Source: an uncultured Parabacteroides sp. (GTDB taxonomy: Bacteria; Bacteroidota; Bacteroidia; Bacteroidales; Tannerellaceae). Taken from it: 64,000 nt of DNA. The notes under the pieces were generated by a model. That model was not told the origin of the DNA. It did not search any database and was given only the letters and a program-made list of their open reading frames with translations. The stretch spans positions 1 to 64,000 of the forward strand of contig CALUZV010000016.1 in the NCBI GenBank assembly GCA_944325345.1, written 5' to 3'. Made by a program: the position numbers and the translations under genes. Positions within the stretch are counted from its first letter, which is position 1, and each line of letters opens with the position of its first letter. Shown here piece after piece: positions 25,960 to 34,419 of the stretch.

Positions 25960-28077
25960 ATGCAGAGAATCGATATATTTCCGACCCACGAATATAAGGG
26001 TTTCAAGTTGCGTGCCGGCCGTCCGTATCCTTTCGGAGCGACGGTTATTGGGAACGCTGTGAACTTTTCCATCTACTCCCGCTATGCCACGGGTTGTACG
26101 TTGGTTTTGTTCCGCAATCACGCTAAGGAACCATTCGTGGAGATACCGTTCCGTAAGGAATTCAAGTTGGGGAATGTTTATTCCATGATGGTCTTCGACC
26201 TCGACTTTGAGGATATCGAATATGGCTATCGGATGGATGGACCTTACGACCCAGCACAAGGGCATCGTTTTGACAAGACGAAGATATTGCTCGATCCCTA
26301 TGCAAAGCTGATAGCCGGCCGGGATGTCTGGGGGACACCGCCCGATTGGAATAGCATCTTCCAATACCGTTCGCGTATCGTGTATGATGACTTCGATTGG
26401 GAAGACGACCTACCGCTCGAAATCCCCATAGAAGATGTCGTTATCTATGAAATGCATGTCCGCAACTTTACGTGCCATGAGTCTTCTGGTGTGAAGCATC
26501 GGGGTACATTTGCTGGTATTATGGAGAAGATTCCTTACTTGAAGGACTTGGGCGTGAATTGTATAGAACTGATGCCTATCCACGAGTTCGATGAGTTTGA
26601 GAATAGCCGTCTTTCTCCGGTTACAGGAGAACCATTATATAATGTATGGGGCTATAGCAACGTGGGCTTCTTTGCTCCGAAGGCTGCATACGCGGCTACC
26701 GGATGTTTTGGAATGCAAGTGGACGAGTTGAAGAACCTCATTAAGCAGTTACATGCTAACGGTATGGAAGTCATGCTTGATGTTGTTTTCAATCATACGG
26801 CAGAAGGAAACGAGAACGGCCCGTATATCTCCTACCGTGGTATCGACAATAAGACGTATTATATGCTGACTCCTGATGGGTATTACTTTAACTTCAGTGG
26901 TTGTGGAAATACGTTGAATTGTAATAACCCGAATGTCCGCGATATGATTGTAGAAAGCCTCCGCTATTGGGTAACGGATTACCATGTGGATGGTTTCCGC
27001 TTCGACTTGGCTGCTATCCTTGGACGCGATCAGAATGGTTGTCCGATGTCGAATCCGCCTTTGTTGGAATCTTTGGCACATGACCCGATTCTAGGTAAGA
27101 CGAAGCTGATTGCCGAGGCCTGGGATGCCGGTGGCCTGTACCAAGTTGGTTCTTTCCCTTCGTGGGGACGCTGGGCTGAGTGGAACGGGAAATACCGTGA
27201 TGCTATCCGCCGTTTCTTGAAGGGCGATGAACGTGTGTTGGCTGATGTCAAGGAGCGTATTGCAGGCTCTCCAGACTTGTATGCCTCGCAGAATCGGGGA
27301 ATCAAAGCGAGCGTGAATTTCATTACAGCGCATGATGGCTTTACCATGATGGACTTAGTTTCGTATAATGGTAAACACAACGAAGCCAATGGTGAGAACA
27401 ATCGCGATGGTGAAGACAACAACAATAGTTGGAACTGTGGCTGGGAAGGCGAGACCTCCGACCCGGGCATCAACTTCCTTCGTCATAAGCAGATTAAGAA
27501 TGCCATGACGCTTCTGATGGTAAGTCAGGGTGTGCCTATGATTCTCTCCGGAGACGAGATGGGAAATACACAGTTCGGCAACAACAATGCTTATTGCCAA
27601 GATAACGAAATCGGATGGCTGAACTGGAACAACTTGGAAAAGAACAGCGATATCCATCGTTTCTATAAGCAGATGATTGCTTTCCGCAAGGCTCATTCCG
27701 TTCTCCGCTTTGAATATCATTTGGGTTATTCTGATTATTTGAATACCGGCTATCCAGACATCTCATGGCATGGCGTAAAAGCTTGGGATCCGTCCTCTGG
27801 CTATAACAATCTGACGGCTGCTTTCATGTTGAACGGCCAGTACGCAAAGTGTGGCAATGCTACCGATGATTTCATCTACGTTGCCATGAATATGCATTGG
27901 GAGATGCACGGCTTTGAATTGCCTGTGTTGCCGGAAGGTAAGCATTGGTATGTATTCTCAAATACGGACGCGCCTGCTCCGCTGGATATTTGCGAGCCGG
28001 GCAGCGAGCCGATTATCGAGAATCAGCATGAGATATTGGTAGGACCGCGTTCTATCATGGTTTTAGTAGGAAAATAA
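25960..28077 (+). CDS. glgX: Glycogen debranching enzyme GlgX / isoamylase (GH13)
   Basis: 705 residues. N-terminal CBM48-like beta domain (PYPFGATVIGNAVNFSIYSR), then the GH13 barrel: DVVFNHTAEGN, nucleophile Asp in VDGFRFDLAAILG, acid/base Glu in LIAEAWDAGG, third Asp in ITAHDGF. A C-terminal beta domain ends the protein. It should hydrolyse alpha-1,6 branches of glycogen or limit dextrins in the cytoplasm. It is flanked on both sides by STAS antagonist genes, an unusual context for a glycogen gene. Confidence 0.93.
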   Translation: MQRIDIFPTHEYKGFKLRAGRPYPFGATVIGNAVNFSIYSRYATGCTLVLFRNHAKEPFVEIPFRKEFKLGNVYSMMVFDLDFEDIEYGYRMDGPYDPAQGHRFDKTKILLDPYAKLIAGRDVWGTPPDWNSIFQYRSRIVYDDFDWEDDLPLEIPIEDVVIYEMHVRNFTCHESSGVKHRGTFAGIMEKIPYLKDLGVNCIELMPIHEFDEFENSRLSPVTGEPLYNVWGYSNVGFFAPKAAYAATGCFGMQVDELKNLIKQLHANGMEVMLDVVFNHTAEGNENGPYISYRGIDNKTYYMLTPDGYYFNFSGCGNTLNCNNPNVRDMIVESLRYWVTDYHVDGFRFDLAAILGRDQNGCPMSNPPLLESLAHDPILGKTKLIAEAWDAGGLYQVGSFPSWGRWAEWNGKYRDAIRRFLKGDERVLADVKERIAGSPDLYASQNRGIKASVNFITAHDGFTMMDLVSYNGKHNEANGENNRDGEDNNNSWNCGWEGETSDPGINFLRHKQIKNAMTLLMVSQGVPMILSGDEMGNTQFGNNNAYCQDNEIGWLNWNNLEKNSDIHRFYKQMIAFRKAHSVLRFEYHLGYSDYLNTGYPDISWHGVKAWDPSSGYNNLTAAFMLNGQYAKCGNATDDFIYVAMNMHWEMHGFELPVLPEGKHWYVFSNTDAPAPLDICEPGSEPIIENQHEILVGPRSIMVLVGK

Positions 28078-28096
28078 ACAATAAGTATTTATAGTT

Positions 28097-28402
28097 ATGG
28101 AAAAAGATTTTAGCCTCTCTTTAGAGGGAACAACTCTGACCGTGAAGTTGGGGGAAACATTGGGTATCAACAACGCTCCGCTGTTGATGGAAGATTTGAA
28201 TGCCTATCGGGGTAAAGGCGTGGATAAGGTTGTTTTCGATGCCTCCGATATGACTTATATATCCAGTAGTGGTATTCGTACGGTAATTTTCGCCAAACAG
28301 AAACTGGAGAAGAATCCCGTTATCGAATTCAAGAACTGCTGCGACGATGTCCGCAACGTGTTTAACATGACTGGTTTGCAAAACTATATCTCTTTCGTGT
28401 GA
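28097..28402 (+). CDS. STAS-domain anti-sigma factor antagonist, copy 2
   Basis: 101 residues, one STAS domain. The motif FDASDMTYISSSGIRTVI carries the expected phosphorylatable Ser. It is followed one base later by the kinase gene, the classic antagonist-kinase order of partner-switching modules. It differs clearly from copy 1, so the two antagonists may read different inputs. Confidence 0.88.
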   Translation: MEKDFSLSLEGTTLTVKLGETLGINNAPLLMEDLNAYRGKGVDKVVFDASDMTYISSSGIRTVIFAKQKLEKNPVIEFKNCCDDVRNVFNMTGLQNYISFV

Positions 28403-28403
28403 T

Positions 28404-28820
28404 ATGACAGTCCTGAGGTTTCAACCTATCCGGGGTAAGGCAGAGGAAATCATTAACGCTATCCTTCGTACGGAGGAAGTCGTTTCCCTGCCTGCCCAGG
28501 CATATACGATTCATCTGGTTGTTGAGGAAATCGTGCTGAACGTTATCGACTACGCTTATCCCGCCGGCGAAGAGAATGGCTATCTGGAAGTGCGTACCGA
28601 CAAGGTCGGCAAGGTTTTCTCCATCGAGTTCCGCGACCATGGCATCCCGTTCAATCCTTTGGAGCAGGCTGCGCCGGATACGGATATGCCGCTGGAAGAG
28701 CGCAAAATCGGAGGTCTGGGTATCTTCTTGTGCAAGGAAATGATGGACGAATCAAGCTATCGCTACGAAAACGGAGAAAACATCTTATCATTTAAGCTTT
28801 ATGGATCAGAAAAAGAATAA
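28404..28820 (+). CDS. RsbW/SpoIIAB-like serine kinase (anti-sigma factor, HATPase)
   Basis: 138 residues with a GHKL ATPase fold: N box VEEIVLNVIDYAYPAG, G1 box FRDHGIPFNPL and G2 box KIGGLGIFLCKEM. In known systems such kinases hold a sigma factor or other partner and phosphorylate STAS antagonists. No PP2C phosphatase or sigma factor is encoded nearby, so its target is elsewhere or is not a sigma factor. The 3' end overlaps the second DJ-1 gene by 20 bp. Confidence 0.87.
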   Translation: MTVLRFQPIRGKAEEIINAILRTEEVVSLPAQAYTIHLVVEEIVLNVIDYAYPAGEENGYLEVRTDKVGKVFSIEFRDHGIPFNPLEQAAPDTDMPLEERKIGGLGIFLCKEMMDESSYRYENGENILSFKLYGSEKE

Positions 28821-29385
28821 AATAGGTATATTGATCGAGAGCGATTTCTACGAGAACGAAATCTTCTACTACCAGCTTCGTTTCCCCGAAGAGGGTTACG
28901 AGGTGCATTTCCTCTCGCGCCTCTGGGGGAACCCGGGCATCACGTTCCAGGGACACGAGTTCCGTGCGCCTTTCTACTGCTCGGAAAGTTTCGAGGATAT
29001 GACAGACGACGAACTGAACTCCTACGCGGCGTTCATCGTCCCCGCCGGCATGGTGGCCGACCGCTTGCGCTATACGGAGGACATCACGAAGCTGCCGCCT
29101 GCCTGCCAATTCTTGGAGCGCATCTTCTCTCGTAAGGATATTGTGAAGGGGGTCATCTGCCACGGCTTGTGGCTCTTCTCGCCTGTCGCTCATCTGGTGC
29201 GCGGACGGAAGATGACGGTGCACAACAATTTGCTTGGCGATGCCCGCAACTACGGCGTGGAATATGTCGATGAGGACTGCGTTATCGACGATGACTTGAT
29301 TTCGGCACGCACCGGCGGCCATTGTAACTTGCTGGCCAAGGCGATACTGAATGCCATCAGCCATTCTACCCTGCCTTTTCATTAA
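28801..29385 (+). CDS. DJ-1/PfpI family protein, second copy
   Basis: 194 residues, the size of DJ-1 and YhbO-type proteins. N-terminal strand IGILIESDFYENEIFYYQL; the acidic residue of the triad region is near the start and the nucleophile Cys is in GVICHGLWLFSPVA. RGRKMTVHNNLLGDARNYG is the typical following segment. It starts inside the kinase gene (20-bp overlap), so it is translationally coupled to the partner-switch module. Possible roles: glyoxalase III, deglycase or protease-like hydrolase. Confidence 0.86.
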   Translation: MDQKKNKIGILIESDFYENEIFYYQLRFPEEGYEVHFLSRLWGNPGITFQGHEFRAPFYCSESFEDMTDDELNSYAAFIVPAGMVADRLRYTEDITKLPPACQFLERIFSRKDIVKGVICHGLWLFSPVAHLVRGRKMTVHNNLLGDARNYGVEYVDEDCVIDDDLISARTGGHCNLLAKAILNAISHSTLPFH

Positions 29386-29403
29386 GCGAGAAAGGAGATG
29401 ATG

Positions 29404-29799
29404 ATGAAGTTGCATCATATCGGATATACGACGGCCGACATCACTGCGACATCCGCCCGTTTCCGTTCCTTGGGTTACGAGCCGGGATCGGTGTTGAAGG
29501 AAGATGCCTTGCAGGTCGAGCTGTGTTATTTGCAGAAGGCGGGCGAGCCGACCATCGAGCTGGTGCGCCAGCATAATCCGGAGTCCTTGGAGGCAAACTT
29601 GCTCGCGTCGGAGGGCGTTATGCCTTACCACCTCTGCTACGAGGTCGCGGACATGGAGACATCCCTTCAGTCGCTGGAAGCCGAAGGTTATCGCCGTCTG
29701 TTCGACCCCGTCCCGGTCTCTGTCCTCGGTGGCAGTCGTATCTGCTACCTGCATCATTCCGCTCTCGGTTACCTCGAGTTGCTGGAAATACATCCTTAA
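29404..29799 (+). CDS. VOC/glyoxalase-superfamily protein (methylmalonyl-CoA epimerase-like)
   Basis: 131 residues from ATG 29404, best placed after AAAGGAG at 29391-29397 (ATG 29398 and 29401 also exist). Two beta-alpha-beta-beta-beta motifs: LHHIGYTTADI (metal His) and PTIELVRQHNPES (metal Glu), then MPYHLCYEVADM and GYLELLEI with the second His and Glu. It is the last gene of the run starting at 19621, and a hairpin follows. Substrate unknown. Confidence 0.82.
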   Translation: MKLHHIGYTTADITATSARFRSLGYEPGSVLKEDALQVELCYLQKAGEPTIELVRQHNPESLEANLLASEGVMPYHLCYEVADMETSLQSLEAEGYRRLFDPVPVSVLGGSRICYLHHSALGYLELLEIHP

Positions 29800-29823
29800 C
29801 CCCATCCTTTCCTTGGGGAAATG

Positions 29824-29870
29824 AAAGCCTCTGATTATCTCTCTTATGGAGGGGGATTGTCAGGGGCTTT
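29824..29870 (+). terminator. Probable terminator stem-loop after the VOC gene
   Basis: AAAGCCTCTGA (29824-29834) pairs with TCAGGGGCTTT (29860-29870), 11 bp with one G-U, followed by a T-rich stretch. It sits 24 bp after the last gene of the long run and plausibly ends it. Confidence 0.6.
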
Positions 29871-30074
29871 GTCTATATTCCGTGAAGTTCTCCAGCTTTC
29901 TCAGCTTCCTCAAGGGGAATTGCACCAAGACCTGAATGCCTACCGCGAAAGGCTCTCCCTGCTGTAATTGTAGTATGTCCATTTTGTTTAAAAGAGTGGG
30001 CAAATATACGCACATATTCCGATTATGAAAAATAGAGCTTACGAAAAGAAATCACCTGCCCCGCCCAATCACCC

Positions 30075-30082
30075 TACTTTTG
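30075..30082 (+). promoter_or_regulatory. -7 promoter element of the decayed acrAB operon
   Basis: TACTTTTG, 27 bp upstream of the acrA remnant start at 30110. No good -33 TTTG is visible. Confidence 0.5.
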
Positions 30083-30109
30083 CGCCGTATTAAACAATCA
30101 ATTATAAAT

Positions 30110-30715
30110 ATGGAGAAAAGATTTAAGACAAAGAATTGGTTGCAGTGGATGGGCGTCATCGGCTGCCTGTTATTCACATCCTGCAAGTCGTCGCCCGAGA
30201 CGCAGATGCAAGCAGGAACTTATGAAACGATGAAGGTCGCTACCACCGATAAGGCACTAACCACAACCTACTCCGCCACCATCCATGGGCGGCAGGACAT
30301 CGACATTTACCCCCAAGTAGCGGGCACCATCCAGGAGCTTTGCGTCTCCGAGGGCGAGAAGGTCCGCAAGGGACAAACGCTCTTCATCATCGACCAGGTG
30401 CCCTACAAGGCGGCGTTGAATACAGCCGTCGCCAATGTCAAGTCTGCCGCGCCTCCTGCATAGCAGGGCCCGGGCAACATCCTTATTCCGAGCACCTACG
30501 AGGACTGCATCGTCGTCCCGCAGGAAGCCACCGTCAAGCAGCAGGACAAGGTCTTGGTTTATAAAATGGTGGACGGCAAGGCCGTTTCCTCCCTCATCCA
30601 AGTCTCCAACATCGACGACGGGCGCGAGTATATCGTACTCAGCGGCCTCTCGGTAGGCGACGAGATTGTGGCCAAGGGAGCCGGCTTAATCCGGGAAGGG
30701 ATGCAAGTGAAATAA
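30110..30715 (+). pseudogene. acrA/mexA-type RND efflux adaptor, decayed
   Basis: ATG 30110 opens a lipoprotein signal (LLFTSC) and the normal start of a membrane-fusion protein (IHGRQDIDIYPQVAGTIQEL, EGEKVRKGQTLFIIDQVPY). The frame hits TAG at 30461-30463 after 117 residues. The same frame then continues with the C-terminal part of the family (YEDCIVVPQEAT, GREYIVLSGLSVGDEIVAKG) to TAA at 30713-30715. The central 150-200 residues, which carry hairpin and beta-barrel regions, are missing. It has both an internal deletion and an in-frame stop, so no functional pump subunit can be made. Confidence 0.85.
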
Positions 30716-30739
30716 ACCTCCGCTGCCTTCTCCTCCGGG

Positions 30740-30900
30740 AAAAAGATACAGGAGCGGCGCGCGCCGCTTAGCCGACAGTCGCGGAGAAAGCGGCGCGCGG
30801 CTCTCCGGCTTGTCCTGAGTCCAGGAGAAAGCGGCGAGGCGCTCTCCTGCTTGCCGACAGTCGTGGAGAGAGCGGCGAGGCGGCTCTCTCGTATAAATAC
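30740..30900. repeat. 41-bp GC-rich palindromic array inside the acrAB remnant
   Basis: Units start at 30783, 30824 and 30865 (period exactly 41), with a shorter related copy from about 30751. Each has GGAGA(A/G)AGCGGCG and a complementary CTCTCC or CTCTC. It occupies the former acrA-acrB gap. Confidence 0.85.
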
Positions 30901-30926
30901 CCATTAGTAGCATAACAAGATTAACG

Positions 30927-31246
30927 ATGAAACTCAGCTCCACGGCCACCAATACAGGCTCGGCCACCATCACCATTTACTTCAACCAAGGGACCGACCC
31001 GGATATGGCAGCCGTCAATGTGCAGAACCTCGAGGCGCCGACCGGCTCGTTGGGCGAAAGCTCTCCGAACGTCTTCCAATACACCATGAAGTACCACGGA
31101 CGTTTGAAGGACATGACGGAGTTTAGCAATATGGTAGTGTCTCGAACTACAATTCGCTTCAATCTATACAGATCTATCCAGGTGAACGTCAATCCGGCCG
31201 AGGGGTACTCCTCTGGTCAAGCACAACAGGCCATCTGCCTCGAGTG
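30927..31246 (+). pseudogene. acrB-type RND efflux transporter, multiply deleted fragment
   Basis: A 106-codon frame made of three separated acrB pieces. TATNTGSATITIYFNQGTDP and the following residues match the porter region near residue 80-110 of AcrB. SPNVFQYTMKYHGRLKDMTE matches sequence about 100 residues further on. VNVNPAEGYSSGQAQQAI resembles a segment from the second half of the protein. The true start, all transmembrane helices and most of the porter domain are absent. The ATG here is internal to the former gene. Confidence 0.8.
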
Positions 31247-31346
31247 AGGCCCACCGCTTGCCTCACCCGAGGCAGTCGGTTCGATGGGTTGCAATGTTCC
31301 TTTTATATTGGCTCGAAGGAGGCATACGATTTGCCTCGCCCGAGTG
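31236..31346. repeat. Three TGCCTC-nnnn-GAGGCA palindromes upstream of the integrase
   Basis: GCCTCgagtGAGGC (31237-31250), TGCCTCacccGAGGCA (31259-31274) and TGCCTCgcccGAG (31332-31344) share a core and spacing. They lie between the acrB fragment and the recombinase start, so they could be recombinase binding or crossover sites or an autoregulatory operator. A related palindrome (TGAGGCAtcctTGCCTCA) recurs at 55038-55055. Confidence 0.6.
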
Positions 31347-31366
31347 TAATTAAAAGGTTAAAGGAT

Positions 31367-32575
31367 ATGACAACGATTAAGATTAAGTTTAGGCCTTCAT
31401 CGGTTGAAGGGAGGCCAGGGACGGTGTACTACCGGGTGTCACATCGGAGGTGCACCAAGTTGATAACTACGCATATACGTATGCTTCCATACCAATGGGA
31501 GTTGCTGCAGAAGAGCGTCAAGCAGGTGGTGGACAAGGAGTGGTGGTACTATACCAGGCGGCAGCTCGAAAGCGACCAGAATCTGCTCATGCAGGTAGTG
31601 AGGATGTTCGATGCACTTGGGACGGAGTATTCGGTCAATGACGTCATAAAGCAGTACTTCGAGGCGCGCAAGCAGATTCCCTTCTTCGAATTTATGGAAA
31701 GGCAAATAGCGGAGCTGCTCGAGAGCGGGCATCGGGGGACGGCGAGGGGATACAGGCGGTCGCTGAGCAGCTTTGCTACGTATCTAGGAAATAACGATAT
31801 AGCATTCGGGATGATAGACGAGAGGCTGGTGATGGAATACAGTGATTGGTTGCTCCGCCGGGGAGTCGTGCGGAATACGGTGTCGTTCTACATGCGAAAC
31901 CTGCGGTCGGTTTACAACAAGGCGGTGAAGCAGGGACTGGCGGTGCAAGCCTTTCCCTTCCAGCGAGTTTATACGGGCGTTGACCGGACGGCGAAGCGGG
32001 CGATTGACGAGAGGGCCATCGTGCGACTCGCCCAGATGCAGCTCCATGGCTCGGAAGAGCTGGCGCGAGACCTTTTCCTCTTTAGCTATTGTACACGCGG
32101 GATGTCCTTTGTCGATATGGCGTACCTGCGCAAGAGCGACATCCGCCGCGGGACGATTAGTTACACCCGCCGCAAGACGAAGCAGCGGCTCGTTGTTAAG
32201 GTCGAGCCGTGCATCGAGCGGATCTTGAAGAAATACTGCCGGGAAGGGTCGCCTTACGTTTTCCCCATCATCCGCTCGCACGACGCCTTTGCTGCTTACA
32301 AGGATTACCAGCGCGCGCTTTCTTATACTAACAGGTTGCTGAGGCATATCGGCGAGGCGATGGGTCTCCGGGTACCGCTGACAACCTACGTCGCGCGCCA
32401 TAGCTGGGCGAACTCTGCGCGTAAGCACAAGGTGCCGCTGGACGTAATTAGTGCCGGGATGGGGCATACGTCCGAGCATACGACACGTATCTACCTTACG
32501 TCATTGGAGCGGGCGACGGTAGATGAGGCGAACTCCAGCATCGTAGCGTTGTTGGAGGAACGGCGGAGGCGTTAG
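31367..32575 (+). CDS. Tyrosine recombinase / phage-type integrase
   Basis: 402 residues from ATG 31367 (AAGG just upstream), the size of Bacteroidales integrases of conjugative elements and of invertases. An Arm-like N-terminal part, a SAM-like core-binding domain (about 105-205) and the catalytic domain follow. The full active site is visible: Arg in SYCTRGMSFVD, Lys in RRKTKQR, His-x2-Arg region YVARHSWAN, His in GMGHTSEHTT and Tyr in RIYLTSLE. It is intact although it adjoins a decayed operon and no cargo genes or obvious attachment duplications are seen. It ends 4 bp into the convergent MBL gene. Confidence 0.92.
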   Translation: MTTIKIKFRPSSVEGRPGTVYYRVSHRRCTKLITTHIRMLPYQWELLQKSVKQVVDKEWWYYTRRQLESDQNLLMQVVRMFDALGTEYSVNDVIKQYFEARKQIPFFEFMERQIAELLESGHRGTARGYRRSLSSFATYLGNNDIAFGMIDERLVMEYSDWLLRRGVVRNTVSFYMRNLRSVYNKAVKQGLAVQAFPFQRVYTGVDRTAKRAIDERAIVRLAQMQLHGSEELARDLFLFSYCTRGMSFVDMAYLRKSDIRRGTISYTRRKTKQRLVVKVEPCIERILKKYCREGSPYVFPIIRSHDAFAAYKDYQRALSYTNRLLRHIGEAMGLRVPLTTYVARHSWANSARKHKVPLDVISAGMGHTSEHTTRIYLTSLERATVDEANSSIVALLEERRRR

Positions 32576-33402
32576 CGGCGGATGAGGCTATCCCGTTCGA
32601 TGACGTAGAGGCCGCTCGCCGTCTGCTTTACCCGCGAGGAGAGGGCATACGCGTCGTGGCAGAAGATGATGCGCTGGTGGCATTCGGCCGCTTCGCTCAG
32701 GATGCGGAGCTTGGCGTCGTAGGAGAGAGTCGGCGCGAGGTCGTAAGCCGAAATCCATTCGGGGGATACACTGGCGAGCAGCGGAATCACGTCTCCGGCT
32801 AAGACGAGCGTCTCCTCCGCGTCATGGATATAGGGCACAAGCTGGCCCGGCGTATGCCCGTCGGCGAGCCGCAATTCTATCTCAGGGCAGAGTGCAGTCG
32901 GAGCGTCGATAAGATGCAGGAGACCGGCTGCCTCGACCGCCTCCATATCTTCGCGGAAAAACGAAGCCTGCTCCAGCGGGTGCGCGTTGCGGAAGTTCTC
33001 CCACTGCCGGCGACTGACCCAGTGAGCAGCGCGTGGGAAGGCAACGGAGAGAGTCGAGCCGGAGGGATAGGTGCAGCCGGCGCAGTGATCGAAGTGGAGG
33101 TGCGTCAGGACGACGTCGGTAACCTCCTCCGGCGCCACGCCCCTATCCCGAAGGATATCCCGGAGGCAGTGCATGTCGAAGAAACGGTAGTAGGCGAGGC
33201 GCTGCAAGTGCTTATCCCCGGCGCCGGTGTCGATAAGGACTATCCGGTCGCCTACCTTTATAAATAGCGTGCGCATCGCGAGGATGCAGCCGTTATGCTC
33301 GTCTGAAGGGTAGCGACGACCCCAAGCCGTCTTCGGGATGGCACCGAACATAGCCCCGCCGTCAGCATAGAAGTAACCTGTGTCAATAAGCTGAATTTCC
33401 AT
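32572..33402 (-). CDS. MBL-fold metallo-hydrolase
   Basis: 276 residues from ATG 33402 (MEIQLIDTGYF); the longer frame upstream crosses the promoter and is rejected. Zinc motif HLHFDH in VVLTHLHFDHCAGC, a later His in HWVSRRQW-DGHTPGQ, and the final His in IIFCHDAY. Relatives are lactonase- or YtnP-like hydrolases; the substrate is unknown. The promoter lies at 33426-33433 (minus), back-to-back with that of the Mur-ligase-like gene. Confidence 0.88.
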   Translation of the reverse strand: MEIQLIDTGYFYADGGAMFGAIPKTAWGRRYPSDEHNGCILAMRTLFIKVGDRIVLIDTGAGDKHLQRLAYYRFFDMHCLRDILRDRGVAPEEVTDVVLTHLHFDHCAGCTYPSGSTLSVAFPRAAHWVSRRQWENFRNAHPLEQASFFREDMEAVEAAGLLHLIDAPTALCPEIELRLADGHTPGQLVPYIHDAEETLVLAGDVIPLLASVSPEWISAYDLAPTLSYDAKLRILSEAAECHQRIIFCHDAYALSSRVKQTASGLYVIERDSLIRR

Positions 33403-33425
33403 ATTGCATACATTTAAATTCGCAC

Positions 33426-33433
33426 CAAAGGTA
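33426..33433 (-). promoter_or_regulatory. -7 element for the MBL hydrolase
   Basis: Minus-strand TACCTTTG, exact consensus, 24 bp before the start codon. Confidence 0.65.
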
Positions 33434-33465
33434 CGAAGAGGAACGGATTTTTGGTAGAAAAGTAG

Positions 33466-33473
33466 TACTTTTG
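33466..33473 (+). promoter_or_regulatory. -7 element for the Mur-ligase-like gene
   Basis: TACTTTTG, 17 bp before the start codon at 33490, implying a very short leader without Shine-Dalgarno. Confidence 0.6.
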
Positions 33474-33489
33474 CGGCAAATATCAAACC

Positions 33490-34410
33490 ATGCATAGAGT
33501 TCATTTAATATCAGTAACCGATTCCTTGATGCCCGAGATAGCCAAAGCTGTGCGGGAAAAGGGGTTCGAGGTCAGCGTCTCCGGCTGCGGCTTGTCGGCT
33601 GCGGATGTCCAGGCTTGGGAAGACCAAGGCTTTACGTGCTATGGCGACGGATGGTACCCCGAACGATTGACGAAAGACATACATGCCGTAGTCTTGGGTG
33701 CAACGGTAACTCAAGACAATCCCGAATATCTGCGGGCCAAAGAGTTGGGCTTGCTGCTCCAGTCAGTCCCCGAGTTCATCTACAACCGGACGAAGTCGAA
33801 GATACGCGTCGTGGTGGCCGGCTCACGCGGGAAGCGCACAATCCTCTCGATGATGGTGGCCGCGCTGAAGAAGCAGAAGCTGGCATTCGACTATGCCACG
33901 ACAAGCGACGTTCCTTTGCTGGAAAACAAAGTTCACCTGAGCTACGAGTCCCGTATCGCCTTGATTGAAGGCGACGAGCATATCACCTCGCTCATGGAGA
34001 AGCGTTCGCAGCTGGAGTTCTACCGTCCCCATATCGCCGTGCTGACGAACCTGAAGTGGAACCTCGCTCCCGACCACGATACTCCGGAGGCGTACATGAG
34101 CACTTACCGCTTCTTCTCCACCTCGATAGAGCGGGAGGGAAAACTTATCTATTACGGGAAAGACCCGGTTATCAGCCAGTTGGTAGAGGAAATCCGAAGC
34201 GACATCACGGCTATTCCCTTCGACCAGCACGAGGTTACGGAGCACGACGGGCGGACTTTCCTGAAAACCCGCTACGGGGAATATCCCATCCAAGTGAAGG
34301 ATACCTATTTCCTCATCAACCTCAATGCCGCGCGGATGGCCTGCCGGCAGTTGGGCGTGAAGGACGTGGACTTTTACAAGGCCGTATCCCAAATGTATAA
34401 CCCGGAGTGA
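33490..34410 (+). CDS. Truncated Mur-ligase-like protein (Mpl/MurC paralogue) with altered P-loop
   Basis: 306 residues. It follows Mpl/MurC ligases from the N-terminal Rossmann-like domain (MHRVHLISVTD, ILG-type segment AVVLGATVTQDNPEYL) into the ATPase domain, with EGDEHITS and HIAVLTNLKWNLAPDHDTPE in the expected places. The ATP-binding loop is GSRGKRT where active ligases have GxxGKT(T/S). The C-terminal amino-acid-binding domain (about 140 residues) is absent. It is probably a non-catalytic or specialised paralogue rather than a wall-synthesis ligase. It is followed 9 bp later by a DUF4924 gene. Confidence 0.75.
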   Translation: MHRVHLISVTDSLMPEIAKAVREKGFEVSVSGCGLSAADVQAWEDQGFTCYGDGWYPERLTKDIHAVVLGATVTQDNPEYLRAKELGLLLQSVPEFIYNRTKSKIRVVVAGSRGKRTILSMMVAALKKQKLAFDYATTSDVPLLENKVHLSYESRIALIEGDEHITSLMEKRSQLEFYRPHIAVLTNLKWNLAPDHDTPEAYMSTYRFFSTSIEREGKLIYYGKDPVISQLVEEIRSDITAIPFDQHEVTEHDGRTFLKTRYGEYPIQVKDTYFLINLNAARMACRQLGVKDVDFYKAVSQMYNPE

Positions 34411-34419
34411 AGCATCATC

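Noticed and set aside
28792..29805. 337-codon antisense frame across the DJ-1 and VOC genes
   Set aside because: It spans two well-supported genes on the plus strand and has no domain signature.
29860..29982. 40-codon minus-strand gene with an upstream TATATTTG
   Set aside because: Its stop lies in the stem of the terminator after the VOC gene, and the product shows no recognisable feature; chance is more likely.
30110..31246. Sequencing error as sole cause of the acrAB disruption
   Set aside because: Large internal segments are missing from both genes, which a base-call error cannot explain.
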